DNA of 64,000 nt from Lactobacillus sp. ESL0679 (GCF_029433515.1 NZ_JAQTIG010000002.1:1-64000); one strand, 5' to 3'. Positions 40,801-50,520 are shown, counted from the first letter of the stretch. The notes: generated by a model from the sequence alone, not told the origin. Program-made: numbers and translations.

Positions 40801-43800
40801 TTACGGATGATCAAGTTAGTCCAACTGATAAAACAGATCTGATTAGCCAAATTGAGCATGACTATCAGACAGCTTTAACTAATATTAACGCTGCTAAGAC
40901 TTCTGATGAGGCCGATACTGCTGAGCAAACTGGTGCAACTAATATGGCGCAGGATGCCAACAAGGCTGACTTGATTGCTGCTAAACAAGATGCTATTAAT
41001 AAATTGAATGCTGCTCAAACTGCAGATAACAAGGTAGTTGATGATGCTCTTACTGATGGTAAGATTACGCAACAGCAGCATGATGACATGATCAGTAAGA
41101 TTGACGGCTACCATACTCAAGGTACAACAGCTGTTAAGAATGAAACTGATAAGAGTAAGACTGATACTGATGCTAATAAGTACATCGACTTAATGAACGG
41201 TGTTACTACTGATATTGATAATCTTACTTTGGCTAATAATAAAAATGATGCAATTGATAAGTTAAAAGCTACAGCAAATGCTGCTAAAGAGCATATTGAT
41301 GGTTTAACTGACCTTGGTACTGATGAGAAGAACGCCTTAAAGGATAAAGTTGAAACTGACTTTGGCAATGCCAAAGATGCAGTTAACTCTGCTACAAGTA
41401 TTAACGATGTTACTTCAGCTTTAAATACTGGTAACTCTAATATTCAAGCTGATCAAACTGCTGCTGATGTGCAAAATGCCAAGAATGCTGCTAACAAGAA
41501 GCTTGATCAGAGGCTAAAAGATGATAATGCTGCGATAGACGCCTTGACGAACTTGGATTCAACAAGCAAGGATGCTTTAAAGCAGAAGATCAAGCAAGCT
41601 CATGATGATGCGCAGGGTAAAGTTAACGATTCTGCTAACACTGACTTAGATAATATTGCTCAAGCTGCAATTGACGGCTGCGATAATATGGATAAAGTTG
41701 TTGACAGTGCTCAAGGTCTGGATCAAGTTAAGAAAAATGATAAGGCTGAACTTGACCAAGCTGCCCAAGAAGCTAATAACCGCATTGATCAATCTGCTTT
41801 AACTGATGAGCAAAAAGCTGCTGCTCATACGGCAATCAACAAGGCACGTGATGATGCTAAAGAAGAAATAGATAAGTCAACGACTGATACGATTGATAAG
41901 GCCAACAAGGCTGAAAGTGATGGATTAGATGCTATTGCTACTGCTGAAGCAAATGCTAATAGTTCATATCTTGCAGGATTGAAAGATCAGGCTGATAAGG
42001 ACATTGATGCTGCCTGTGATGCTGCTAATACAGCGCTAGATAATGAATGGGCTACTCTGAGTAAGCAAGAACAGGCTGATTCTACTACAGCTGCTGCCTT
42101 TACTACAGCTCATAAGGAAATCGAAGCTGCTAGGACTAATCGCAAGAAGCAAGTTGCAGCTGCTAAAGATAAGCCAGCCATTGATAATGCAGTTAACGGT
42201 ATTAATACTGACGTCAACAATGCCAAAAAGCCAGCATTACTCGCTTCAGCTAAGATTAAGGGCAAGGACAAGATTACCCAATATGGTGAAACAGCCAAAG
42301 GTAAGTTGCCTAATCCTGATAGTACCGGTGGTGCTGCTAAGATCGATCAGCTTGTTAGTGATGCTGTTAATGAAATTAACAATGATGATCAAACGCCTGA
42401 TGATGTAACTGCTACAGTTAATACCTATCAGGATAAAATTGATAAGATTAATTCAGTAGCTTCAGCTACTAATGCTAGTGAGATTAGTGCTGCTCAACAA
42501 GAAGCAATTAAAGAACTTGATCATAAGCTAAATGGTGATGGCAAGGAGCAGGGGGTTCTTGACCAAATTGCTGCTTTGAAGGATCATCTGACTTCTGATC
42601 AATTGAATGGCTTCGAGCAACAAGCACAAAGTGCACATAACGATGCTGTTGATGCGGTTAATGGCGATGCAACTGTTGCTGCTATACAGGGTGATCGTGA
42701 TGATGGTTTAACCAATATTCAACAAGCATTAGATGATGCTAAGTTGCAGGCGGCTAAGAATGATGCTGATAAGGCATTGGATGACGCTGCCCAAACTGCT
42801 ATTGATCAAATTAACAAGATTCCAGACGATAAGTTGTCACAACATGACAAGCAAACTGCTATTGCCAACATTAACCATGCGATTTCTAAAGATCCGAACG
42901 GTGGTAAATATCAAATTAACAATGCTAAAGATCAGAATGCCATTAATAGTATTGTTAGTGATACTGAAGACACGATTAGTAATATTGTTAGTGGTGCAAA
43001 CGATACAGCCCATACAGCTGCTGTTAATGATGCTAAGGGTAAACTTGAAGCATTAGCACAAAAAATTAAGGACAGAATTAAGGATGATCTTGCTGCTGGC
43101 AAGTTAAGTCAAACGCAAGCTAATGGCGCTGACGGTAAAGGTGGTCTTAATAAGCAAGTTGATGATGCGTTAAGTGATGCTGAAGGTAAGATTGATGCTG
43201 CTAAAGATCATACTGCTATTGATAAGGCTGAAGCAGTTGGTGAAGTACAATTAAATGCTGTTAACGATGAAGTTACCAAGGATGAAGCACAAAATACTGA
43301 TCTTGGTAACGTTGCAGCTGCGGTTCAAAAGGCAAACGCTGCAGCTAGTGATTATATTAGTATGCATCCAAATATGACTTCTAAGCAGAAGCAACATGTT
43401 TATGACCAAATCAATAGCATTAAGAATGAAGCTAACAACAATATTAATCGAGATCGCAATGATGCTGATGATCCAATTGGTAAGATGGATCAGGATGCTC
43501 AGGATGGAGTTTCTAAGTTAACTAACTTAATGGGCAATTGGGATAATAAAGAACAAGCTATTGAGAAGTTAAAGCAACATGCTAGTGATGTTAAGAATGG
43601 TAACGATGGCACTAATGGTCGTCCTAAGTACGAACCTATCTCAAAGGATAATCCAGATTTCGCTAACTTAACCGATAGTGATATTGCTAATGCCCAAGCT
43701 GCTGTTCATGATGCACAGCGTCAAGGTGAAAACACGATCTTTGGTTTAGATACTGCTAAGAACGATCTTGATCAAACCGAAAAAGACTGTGAAACTGCGA

Positions 43801-46800
43801 TTGATAATGCTTTGTTACCTTATAAGCTCTTAAACGAGAAGAATAAGCAGACGACGGCACTTAACGATCACGCAAAGCAGCAAGCAGATGCCATTGATGC
43901 TCTTGCTCAAAGTAAAGATAATCCAAATGGTTTAACGCCAGAAGAAATTGCTGATTACAAGCAGCAAATTGAAACAGCTCGTCAAGATGCTGCTGATAAG
44001 ATTAGTGGTGTGTCACTACCAGACAAGCCAACGTCAGATGATTTGGCAATTGGCAAAACTAATGTTGCTGCTGCGGAAACTAATGGTGAATCTGCAATTG
44101 ATCAAATTTTAGCAAGCGCCAAGTTAGATTCTAAGAAGCGCCAAGATATTGCTGATATTCAAACTGCTGCAAATGAAGCTAAAATTCATGATGGTGTGGA
44201 TCGAGATGCCATTGATAAACTTGTTAGTGACGCAACGACGGCAATTAATAACGCAACGGATACAACTGGACCTGATTCGCCAGATGGTATTAAAGATACT
44301 ACTAAAGACAAGATTCAAGATTTAGTTGATCAAGCTGCAATTAGTGGTCATAAGAGTGATGCCGCTAATAAGTTAAAGCATGAAAAAGCTGATGCTGAAG
44401 CAATCATTGATCGTTCACAATTAACAGCTGAACAAAAGACTGCTGCTAAAGATAAACTCAAGAGTCTATATACTGATGCCCAGAACAGACTAGATGCTGC
44501 TGGTAAAGACCAACAAGGTCACACTTTACCACCAGAGGCTTATCAGGTTGAGGCAGCAGAAATTGCTAATGACTATCAGAAGATGGTTGATCGTGTTATT
44601 AAGGAAAATTCTAAGACTGATGACTTCCCATGGTTTGCTAATGAAGCTGATAATGCTCTGAATGGTACAGACGGCGTTGAAGGTTTGAACGGCAAGCTAG
44701 ATAATCTTGGGTTATCAGATGACCAAAAGTCTAAGTATAATGACTTAATTGCTACAGTTAATGACAGTATTGCTAAACTTGATACGTCTAAGGCTGATCA
44801 TGCTACTTCAATTGCGGATGCAACTAATGCTTATGATGCTGGTTTAACTGCTTTGAACAAACTCAAGGCAATTAAGGAAGTTGAAGATGCTCAAACTGCT
44901 GCTAATAATGCAATTGATAGCAATAATAACTTGACCGATGACCAAAAGAAACCATATCAGGATCAAGTAGATCAGGATGCGCAGACCGCAATTAATAGTA
45001 TTTTAGGTGTTACACCAACCGATAGCGATACAATTGGTAATCAGGACAAGATTGATGCTGCTAAAGGCGATGTCATTAATGATATGAATACCATTGTGGG
45101 TAATACCAATACTGCTGGTGCTGGCGCTCTTGCTGATGCCAAGGCAGCTGCTAAGTTGAAGCTTGATAATGCTTATCAAGCCGCTAAGAATAAATTACCT
45201 GCAGGTACTGATACGACTAACCTTGACCAAGCGCATGATCGTGAAGTTGCAGCCTTAAATGGTTTATCACTTGATGGTTTAAAGAATGTTGATAATGGCA
45301 TTAAGAATATTGACAAAGCTGCGGTAGACGATGCTGCTGCTTATGCTAATAATCAGATTGATAAGGGGAATTTGCCTGACAAGTCAGATGGTACAACTTA
45401 CACTGATGCTGAAAAGCAAGCTTTAAAGAATCAAGTGGCTAAGGAGCAGACAACTGGTAAGAACAACATTGATAACTCAACGGTAAATGCTGATGAAACA
45501 GTGGAAGCTTCTGAAGCCGATACTAATGATAAGAATGCCAGTGGTGCTCGGAATAATGCCATTGACAAGATCGGTAAAGATTACTCTGCTCAAGATACGA
45601 TTAATAGTATTTTGAGCAATGACTCAACGGTTCAGCGTGATCGTGCTAAGGCCCAAGCAGAAAAAGATTTAGCAACTATTTATCAAGCAGCTAAGGATAA
45701 GTTACCTAATGGTGCAGATACTAGTGCTCTTGATGCGGCTTTTAACAATAATAAGACAGTTACGGGTTCAACTCCTGAAGAGATTAAGCATAATGCCGAA
45801 AAGGCACAACGTGAAATTGCCAAGGGTGCTGTTCAAGCTGCTGCTCAAGCTGCCAGAGATAGTATTAATGCTTTGAAACATGATGATAATACGCCTTATA
45901 CTGATGCCGAAAAGCAAGCTTTGAATGCATTAATTACTCAAGATGTAAATAAAGCAAATAGTGAAATCGCTAATGCTGCGAAAGATAAAGAAGGTATTAG
46001 TCAAACTGAGGCTGAGCAGGCAACAGGCGATGGTTCAGTTAGTGGTACCTTGAACGATAGTTTAGCAGTTATTGCTAATGATGCCACAGGGTCAACTGAT
46101 GCTGCACAAACTGCTATTAGTAATGATCCTGCAGTTCAAAAAGAACGGGCTAAGAAGCAAGCCGAAAAAGACTTGCAAACTGTTCATGATGCAGCAGTTA
46201 ATAAGCTGAAAGAACAATATGGTCCTAATGCTGACACTACTGAAGTGGACAATGCCTTTAACAACCATGAACCAATTGATGGTGATAGCTTAGCTGATAT
46301 TGCTAGTGCCGCCCAAGCAGCACAACAAGCAATTGCTCATGGCGCTGTAACTGATGGAGTAACTAACGGCAAGAACAAGATTAAAGATTTGAAGCATGAA
46401 GACGGTAGTTCATATACAGAAGCTGAACAGAATGCTTTGAATAACTTACTTGACCAAGATGCCGCAACGGCTAATGAAACTATTAGCCATGCTACTGCTG
46501 ATTTAAGTGGTATTTTAGTCAGTGATGCTCAAAATTCAACTGATAGTTCAGTAGTCAGCGGTGCTTTAAACAACGGCTTGAACACAATTGCAAGTGATAG
46601 CATAGGGACAACTGAGTCTGATCATACTGCTATTAGTAATGATCCTGCAGTTCAAAAAGAACGGGCTAAGGCTAAATTACAGGCAGATCATGACAAGGCT
46701 GTTCAAGAATTGCATGATAAGTTCGGTAAAGATGCTGATACTTCAAAGATTGATGCTGCTAACACTGCTGCACAAGCTGCAATTGATAAATTAGGCAATA

Positions 46801-49800
46801 ATTCAAAGCCTACTGAGATTGCTGAAGCTGAACAGGCTGGTGAAGTTGACATTTCTAAAGGTCTTGTTCAAGATGCGCAAACTGCAGCTAATAAGCTAAT
46901 TACTAATATTAAGCATCAGGATACACAGAAGCCATACACTACTAATGAACAAACCGCTTTAACTAACGCTGTTCAAGATGTAGTTAATAACGCTAATGGT
47001 ACTGATAGTAATAAGGGTTTATTAGACACTACTACTGATATTGATAAGACTCGTAAGGATGTTCTGCAAAATATTCTTGATATTGTAACTGATGGTACTG
47101 ACAAGAACCAAGCAGCTTTAAGCAATGATCAAAATGTTCAAAATGATCGTGAATTGCAAGCAGCTAAAGACCAAGCTGAAAAGGACTTGCAAACTGTTTA
47201 CGATGCAGCTAAGGCTAACTTGGATGATGCTGATACTACTAACCTAGATAATGCTTTCAACCATCATGCACCAATTGATGGCGATAGTGTTGCTGCTATT
47301 AAGGAAGCTGCACGAAAAGCCGAACAAGCAATTGCTCAAGGTGCTGTAAAAGATGCTGCTCAAGCGGCTAAGAATGAGATTAAGAATTCAAAGCATGAAG
47401 ATGGTTCAGCTTATACTGATCATGAACAAGCAGCTTTGAATAACTTAATTGATAGTAATGTGCAAGCTGCTGATGAAGCGATTGAAGCCGCCCAAGCTAA
47501 TCCAAGCCGTATGACTGCTCTGCAAGCTTCTAAGAGCAAAGACAATTCAATTGTCAGTGGTGCATTAAACAATGCCTTAAATGTCATTAGTGCTAATGGT
47601 ACTGGTAATTCCGAAGCTGACAAAGAAGCTTTGAATAGTGATCCTGCTGTTTTAGCTGATGCTAAAGCCAAGGCTAAGCAAGAAGTTACTGCTGCAGCTA
47701 GTGCTGCCAATGATGCAGTTGATAAGCTGACTAATCATCAAGATGGCACACCTTACACTGATGCTGAAAAGCAAGCAATTAAGGATGCCATTCAAGCGGA
47801 AGTTGCCAAGGCTAATGATGATAAGGGTACTATTGATAATGCTAATTCAGTACCTGATGTCAACACTGCTAAGCAAAATGCTCTTGATGCTATTAATAAG
47901 ATTAAAGACGCATGTACGAATAATAATGGTAGTGTTCTGGATCCAATTATTAGTGCTAATGAAGCTGTTCAACAAGAACAAAAGAATAAGCAAGCTGCAC
48001 AAAACGCTGTAATTACTGCTGCTGATAAGGCTCGTCAAGACATGGGCGTTGCTAAAGGTAGTGATGAAGCTAAGGCAATTGACCAAGCAGAGCAAGCAGC
48101 TTTGAATGCAATCAATCAAGTAACAGATGACAAATATACTAATGCAGAAAATACAGGTTTAGCTGGTATAGTTGATTCTGAAAAGCAAACAGCTAAGGAT
48201 AAATTGGGTACTGATTCAGCAGCGCTTGATGCAATTTTAACTACTGATACGACTGCGGATAATGTAACTCAAAAGCAAGATGCCATTAAGGAAGCATACA
48301 ATGCTGTTAAACTTGATCAAGATAAGCAAAGTGCTAAGCAAAATGTTATTAATGCTGCTAACGCTGCTAAGGATAAGATTGATCATTTGACTAATAAGCC
48401 AGATGGTACACCGTATACTGATGCTGAAAAGCAAGCTTTGAAGGATAAAGTTGATCAAGCAATCGATGATATTGTTAATAATGCAAATGGTTCTACTGGT
48501 AAGCCAGGGACTATTGATCAGGCAAAGAATAAGTCAGATGTCACCACTGCTGAACAAAATGCTATTCAAGAAATTACTAACACTATTTCAGATAATAATT
48601 TAGTTGACATTATCAATAATGATCCAACAGTTGCTAAAGATAATGCCGATAAGGCAATTGACGATGCAGTTACTGCAGCCAATACAGCTATCGACAATAA
48701 CAAGAACCTGAGTAAGGATCAGAAGGATAAGCTGAAAGATCAAGTCAAGCAAGATGCCCAAAAAGGTAAAGACAAGATCAAGAGTGATTCTGATATTAGT
48801 ACAATTAATCACGATCGCGACGAAACTATTAATCAGATTAAGAATGATTACACTACTGAACTTAGTGCACTTGTTGATGCCAATGCCGCAATCGCTGCTG
48901 CTCATCAACATGCCGTTGAGCACTTGCACGATCAATTTGGTCCTAATGCTGATACTTCGAAGACTGATGCTGCCTTTAATAATCATAAGGAAGCTCATGG
49001 TGTGACTGTTGATGACATTAAGCACGATGCCTTAGAAGCTGAAAAAGAAATTGCCAAGGGTGAAGTTGCTGATGCTGCTGCAAATGCTAAGGATAAGATT
49101 GACCATTTGACTAATAAGCCAGATGGTACACCGTATACTGATGCTGAAAAGCAAGCTTTGAAAGACAAAGTTGATCAAGCAATTGATGACATTGTCAACG
49201 GTACAAATGGTACTACTGATAAGCCAGGCAAGATTGACAGTACTAATGATGAGAATGGTGTTAATAATGCTGCAAGTGCTGCCCTTAACGACATCACCAC
49301 TATTATTTCAGATAGTAATTTAGCTGACATTATCAATAATGATTTAACAGTTGTTAAAGATAATGCTAATAAGGCGATTGACGATGCAGTTACTGCAGCC
49401 AATACGGCAATTGACAATAACAAAAATTGGAGTAAGGATCAAAAAGCCAAGCTGAAGGATCGTGTTAAGCAAGATGCCCAAAAAGGTAAAGACAAGATCA
49501 AGAATGATTCTGATATTAGTACAATTAATCACGATCGCGATGACACTATTAGTCAAATCAAGAATGATTACACTGATTCTGCAACCATTAATTCAATTAT
49601 TGGTAGTAATGATTCAGGGACTTCAATTGCAATGCCAATTCCATCAACACAGCCAACTCAAGATGTTACCTTAATGCACAATGCTTACTTATATGATGAA
49701 AATGGTAAACGTTGCAACAAGGTTGATCTGAAGGCCGGTTCTGTGATTACGATTTCTGGTAAGCAAAAGATTGGCGACAAGGATTACTTCGTTGTCATTG

Positions 49801-50459
49801 ATAAGGGTGCCAATAACAAGAAGTACTACATAGTATCTACTAATGTTGATAGTGTTGATACCAAGCTAACCCATAATGCTTATGTTTATAACAAGTATGG
49901 TCAACGAATTAAGAAGTTACATGCCTTGAAGAAGGGTAAGACAATCCAAACTTATGGTGGTGCAATCACAATTCATGGGCAGAAGTTCTATATTATTAAC
50001 AAGGGTGAGCTGGTTAAGGCTGCTAATGTTGCTGAAGCCAGTGTAATCACAACCGTTGAGGTAGAAGCGACTACTAGCGACCAGACAACTGCTGCAGCTG
50101 AAAAGAAGATCATGCACAACGCCTATCTTTATGACCAAGATGGCAAACGTTCCAATGGCTTAATTTTCAACGAAGGCACAGTAATTACTACGACAGGTAC
50201 TAAGTTAATTAACGGTACAGTTTATTACGCACTTGATGATGGTTTGTATGTCAAGGCAGCAAATGTTAATGCTAAGAAGATGAAATTAAAGCATAATGCT
50301 TATGTTTACAGTCAATATGGTGATCGTAAAGGTAAGGCAGTGCTGAAGAAGCATAAGTTAGTTAAGACTTATGGTGATCCAGTTTCGATTCATGGTAAGA
50401 AATATTACATTACTGCTAAAGGAAAATATGTTAAGGAAGCTAACTTCATTAAGAAGTAA
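34893..50459 (+). CDS. Giant YSIRK-signal, helical-repeat, SLAP-anchored surface protein 1
   Basis: 5,188 aa. Residues 1-51 are a YSIRK-type signal (FSIRKLSIGAASVLLG; cleavage near SVQA/DT). Residues about 52-247 are a Thr/Ala/Pro-rich linker. Residues about 248-1,042 are beta-rich, Asn/Gly-rich and adhesin-like (repeats such as NSKVTLEQGAQVTLNP). Residues about 1,045-4,915 are Ala/Asp/Lys/Asn-rich three-helix-type repeats resembling DUF1542/Ebh modules, with units of about 172 residues near the end (LKHEDGSxYTxxEQxAL motif). Residues about 4,922-5,188 carry four SLAP repeats (HNAYLYDENGKR, HNAYVYNKYGQR). There is no LPxTG, so anchoring should be non-covalent, to wall polymers. Likely a long adhesive fibre. 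Function not proven. Confidence 0.93.
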   Translation: MLGKNNFNERLRKMEMQAKQDRFSIRKLSIGAASVLLGFTFFGINSQSVQADTVTPAKEVETANIQNVASSDKQETPTRDAVKTASGNKQQVKKANNGSQKLDTYAKLSKFLRDSDGATVSASDGNVTKPTAAPSDTVKPATSSAATPAQKPADTKPAGDITGSNSANTADTASGIAANNNATAPADTNKPADDKLPANIDITATSAKPGQKPVTTDPAATGVSITNGDKPTAPDQDDKKKQLADAQDGQTAYVSSWKDLLNAFSNTQITKIEIMKDIVNDTNVTGDQPVTLSGDRSLTIESNPADNKRYIIDFKNSRVSSGNKGSQGHLTLSYDNLTLYCASDYGVADSYFNASTFNFTDVDFHGNQMVYAGNNDTDIHFFGHNTAETVPMPYTSQVDGTKVNGDGEDQQLFEFQGNSNQSLTFEKGSTFVGTTTYGNVIEMHGTNSKVTLEQGAQVTLNPAANADGSKGGNSAQNTTKAAGIYMTAKGQVLINEDANLNINVGQTNENAAKPNITDVQLSDQFTGKVDYHEAAAIILSDAAATITVQDGGAINVKTNGDVSDNGSGKASVVVYDGGNIQVNSHGALNITGTNMQKYAGTLLYIAGQADLENGTLNLSLEGEGAQGSGTGASTLVDLDSSKGVLTVNNPQSLILDAHANKAASIIGNSDIKIMNVRQVFDFPGLPQIILPPFHILDVKKTTGNKATIGVNRMELLNGTTPLTTDMITGLVNDISTDPTLAGLGSVLGSALGGQDPTALLTSLAGISFDEIFPAIIQNAFSNPDNPGYNYIHMIPANPSGFLGIQDAKVTVNKDGSRTISGSITGYDKTKDGPKSDTVFNKLVDGGTDAYVIAKFNSTGSTLDGQTWKSPYQVDKPTKTGEFSSPYASTDLVGNPQTLPAGLKIDGTKQTLTVPKNGMKFNGTNVPGNAVLDFKNHAVLLGGNKVASLPANLAWPLPDGMGSLTLPFDLPFVTPVSTSDSKETLSTEFAAKVNDDNTFSFTIPTDVFNKLMAGAQLELTPEANFVGYANDAQPYSVDLLKKSFKDTVDDERKQLDQAYQDALSILANSGLDLDGTYKNEIDQAYHAAIAGGTDDTNPNPDKTNSIYGVTDDNSDAAINDVINRAQSAIDTMYHNAYDSKFDKFVSDHKLTDNSLTNTINAEKNKINAATGKDAINKAEQDAETALTAAGNIAQNKAKAKEDIQKYIAAAKTDLGKAGVDTTDFISADSGFTDDAINTALATMATDGSNKDKIVNGIKQKVFAKYNLNLSGVITNYGGDEGKELTGLTLPAGSTYQSDINNTKTNIANDLTFKGDGTEFTGSANVAKAKTVIDLTIAKANAVSEVQKYANSVVSDYPSCGTAISKVNSTYQATINGETSIANLQDTNHANANANNHDQITDVKNSIAAIDQAIQTYKDGLKKHIIVQINGGTDNDGKTYDSLRHNISLLEGKFASLNLGSDLDIKAGISKLNSNLDEAASIAGDQTDSKATATIDKATKEGDTATAGTALGEQKKAQDLLDQTLKYYNALNKLVAYTNNQASKKPDAKPDIVNAAKEAAKNIFNATDTSANTDTNGNGPIEAAEQDGEKAIDDIVKYSAASDAIENAATQAHTRVNNSHATAAQKAQYNKEIDDAKTAALNTKPDKGDKNSIYGSDNQDFINNRQQRVLNKFNKAAAKAEVAGFAEDAKDALGANDDADIDAARDEATANKGTIDNVSDAGTTAHDTSSQVQDAENAAKLAILAALKNKANAKLNAEESKVEEKLDALSDNLTADQIANGKSKAHDFVTNTNGTGATDHINVDESTVNAAVTNAQDQAAKDAALANGISSIKTDLNNGLTNLNGVVTDATNKANRAAAIAAVNAEHQKVVDDLNDKTKYPDLTDEHRKQLIANANTAWTNGLSNLATCDDDQVDAQKSQAIKNLDDILTNADTLNSNDKEHTENALNTAKQTAKQNLDDAKTAAENKVNGFTDDQVSPTDKTDLISQIEHDYQTALTNINAAKTSDEADTAEQTGATNMAQDANKADLIAAKQDAINKLNAAQTADNKVVDDALTDGKITQQQHDDMISKIDGYHTQGTTAVKNETDKSKTDTDANKYIDLMNGVTTDIDNLTLANNKNDAIDKLKATANAAKEHIDGLTDLGTDEKNALKDKVETDFGNAKDAVNSATSINDVTSALNTGNSNIQADQTAADVQNAKNAANKKLDQRLKDDNAAIDALTNLDSTSKDALKQKIKQAHDDAQGKVNDSANTDLDNIAQAAIDGCDNMDKVVDSAQGLDQVKKNDKAELDQAAQEANNRIDQSALTDEQKAAAHTAINKARDDAKEEIDKSTTDTIDKANKAESDGLDAIATAEANANSSYLAGLKDQADKDIDAACDAANTALDNEWATLSKQEQADSTTAAAFTTAHKEIEAARTNRKKQVAAAKDKPAIDNAVNGINTDVNNAKKPALLASAKIKGKDKITQYGETAKGKLPNPDSTGGAAKIDQLVSDAVNEINNDDQTPDDVTATVNTYQDKIDKINSVASATNASEISAAQQEAIKELDHKLNGDGKEQGVLDQIAALKDHLTSDQLNGFEQQAQSAHNDAVDAVNGDATVAAIQGDRDDGLTNIQQALDDAKLQAAKNDADKALDDAAQTAIDQINKIPDDKLSQHDKQTAIANINHAISKDPNGGKYQINNAKDQNAINSIVSDTEDTISNIVSGANDTAHTAAVNDAKGKLEALAQKIKDRIKDDLAAGKLSQTQANGADGKGGLNKQVDDALSDAEGKIDAAKDHTAIDKAEAVGEVQLNAVNDEVTKDEAQNTDLGNVAAAVQKANAAASDYISMHPNMTSKQKQHVYDQINSIKNEANNNINRDRNDADDPIGKMDQDAQDGVSKLTNLMGNWDNKEQAIEKLKQHASDVKNGNDGTNGRPKYEPISKDNPDFANLTDSDIANAQAAVHDAQRQGENTIFGLDTAKNDLDQTEKDCETAIDNALLPYKLLNEKNKQTTALNDHAKQQADAIDALAQSKDNPNGLTPEEIADYKQQIETARQDAADKISGVSLPDKPTSDDLAIGKTNVAAAETNGESAIDQILASAKLDSKKRQDIADIQTAANEAKIHDGVDRDAIDKLVSDATTAINNATDTTGPDSPDGIKDTTKDKIQDLVDQAAISGHKSDAANKLKHEKADAEAIIDRSQLTAEQKTAAKDKLKSLYTDAQNRLDAAGKDQQGHTLPPEAYQVEAAEIANDYQKMVDRVIKENSKTDDFPWFANEADNALNGTDGVEGLNGKLDNLGLSDDQKSKYNDLIATVNDSIAKLDTSKADHATSIADATNAYDAGLTALNKLKAIKEVEDAQTAANNAIDSNNNLTDDQKKPYQDQVDQDAQTAINSILGVTPTDSDTIGNQDKIDAAKGDVINDMNTIVGNTNTAGAGALADAKAAAKLKLDNAYQAAKNKLPAGTDTTNLDQAHDREVAALNGLSLDGLKNVDNGIKNIDKAAVDDAAAYANNQIDKGNLPDKSDGTTYTDAEKQALKNQVAKEQTTGKNNIDNSTVNADETVEASEADTNDKNASGARNNAIDKIGKDYSAQDTINSILSNDSTVQRDRAKAQAEKDLATIYQAAKDKLPNGADTSALDAAFNNNKTVTGSTPEEIKHNAEKAQREIAKGAVQAAAQAARDSINALKHDDNTPYTDAEKQALNALITQDVNKANSEIANAAKDKEGISQTEAEQATGDGSVSGTLNDSLAVIANDATGSTDAAQTAISNDPAVQKERAKKQAEKDLQTVHDAAVNKLKEQYGPNADTTEVDNAFNNHEPIDGDSLADIASAAQAAQQAIAHGAVTDGVTNGKNKIKDLKHEDGSSYTEAEQNALNNLLDQDAATANETISHATADLSGILVSDAQNSTDSSVVSGALNNGLNTIASDSIGTTESDHTAISNDPAVQKERAKAKLQADHDKAVQELHDKFGKDADTSKIDAANTAAQAAIDKLGNNSKPTEIAEAEQAGEVDISKGLVQDAQTAANKLITNIKHQDTQKPYTTNEQTALTNAVQDVVNNANGTDSNKGLLDTTTDIDKTRKDVLQNILDIVTDGTDKNQAALSNDQNVQNDRELQAAKDQAEKDLQTVYDAAKANLDDADTTNLDNAFNHHAPIDGDSVAAIKEAARKAEQAIAQGAVKDAAQAAKNEIKNSKHEDGSAYTDHEQAALNNLIDSNVQAADEAIEAAQANPSRMTALQASKSKDNSIVSGALNNALNVISANGTGNSEADKEALNSDPAVLADAKAKAKQEVTAAASAANDAVDKLTNHQDGTPYTDAEKQAIKDAIQAEVAKANDDKGTIDNANSVPDVNTAKQNALDAINKIKDACTNNNGSVLDPIISANEAVQQEQKNKQAAQNAVITAADKARQDMGVAKGSDEAKAIDQAEQAALNAINQVTDDKYTNAENTGLAGIVDSEKQTAKDKLGTDSAALDAILTTDTTADNVTQKQDAIKEAYNAVKLDQDKQSAKQNVINAANAAKDKIDHLTNKPDGTPYTDAEKQALKDKVDQAIDDIVNNANGSTGKPGTIDQAKNKSDVTTAEQNAIQEITNTISDNNLVDIINNDPTVAKDNADKAIDDAVTAANTAIDNNKNLSKDQKDKLKDQVKQDAQKGKDKIKSDSDISTINHDRDETINQIKNDYTTELSALVDANAAIAAAHQHAVEHLHDQFGPNADTSKTDAAFNNHKEAHGVTVDDIKHDALEAEKEIAKGEVADAAANAKDKIDHLTNKPDGTPYTDAEKQALKDKVDQAIDDIVNGTNGTTDKPGKIDSTNDENGVNNAASAALNDITTIISDSNLADIINNDLTVVKDNANKAIDDAVTAANTAIDNNKNWSKDQKAKLKDRVKQDAQKGKDKIKNDSDISTINHDRDDTISQIKNDYTDSATINSIIGSNDSGTSIAMPIPSTQPTQDVTLMHNAYLYDENGKRCNKVDLKAGSVITISGKQKIGDKDYFVVIDKGANNKKYYIVSTNVDSVDTKLTHNAYVYNKYGQRIKKLHALKKGKTIQTYGGAITIHGQKFYIINKGELVKAANVAEASVITTVEVEATTSDQTTAAAEKKIMHNAYLYDQDGKRSNGLIFNEGTVITTTGTKLINGTVYYALDDGLYVKAANVNAKKMKLKHNAYVYSQYGDRKGKAVLKKHKLVKTYGDPVSIHGKKYYITAKGKYVKEANFIKK
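46116..46679 (+). repeat. Tandem ~516-bp modules in giant gene 1
   Basis: The segment encoding AISNDPAVQKERAK occurs at about 46,111 and again at about 46,627, with near-identical DNA, a period of 516 bp (172 codons). Diverged copies of the same module lie at about 45,610, 47,115 and 47,630. Confidence 0.8.
47291..48194 (+). repeat. 904-bp segment identical to one in giant gene 2 (copy A)
   Basis: Base-for-base identical to 61,673-62,576 as far as read line by line, in the same codon phase. It encodes about residues 4,134-4,434 of protein 1. The match stops abruptly on both sides (T/C at the left, A/C at the right). Confidence 0.93.
48361..49580 (+). repeat. Tandem 720-bp repeat in giant gene 1
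   Basis: Two successive units with a 720-bp period: the segment encoding DKIDHLTNKPDGTPYTDAEK at 48,369 and 49,089, and the segment IINNDxTVxKDNAxKAIDDA at about 48,608 and 49,328. The DNA differs by only scattered bases over long stretches. The second unit ends near 49,570, just before the SLAP region. Confidence 0.85.
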
Positions 50460-50475
50460 TTAGCTTGAATAAATA

Positions 50476-50520
50476 AAAATGTCTCAAATTGTTAGAAATA
50501 ACAGTTTGAGGCATTTTTTG
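50476..50520 (+). terminator. Intrinsic terminator of giant gene 1
   Basis: AAAATG-CTCAAA-GTT pairs with AAC-TTTGAG-CATTTT around AGAAAT, followed by a T-run. Confidence 0.85.
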
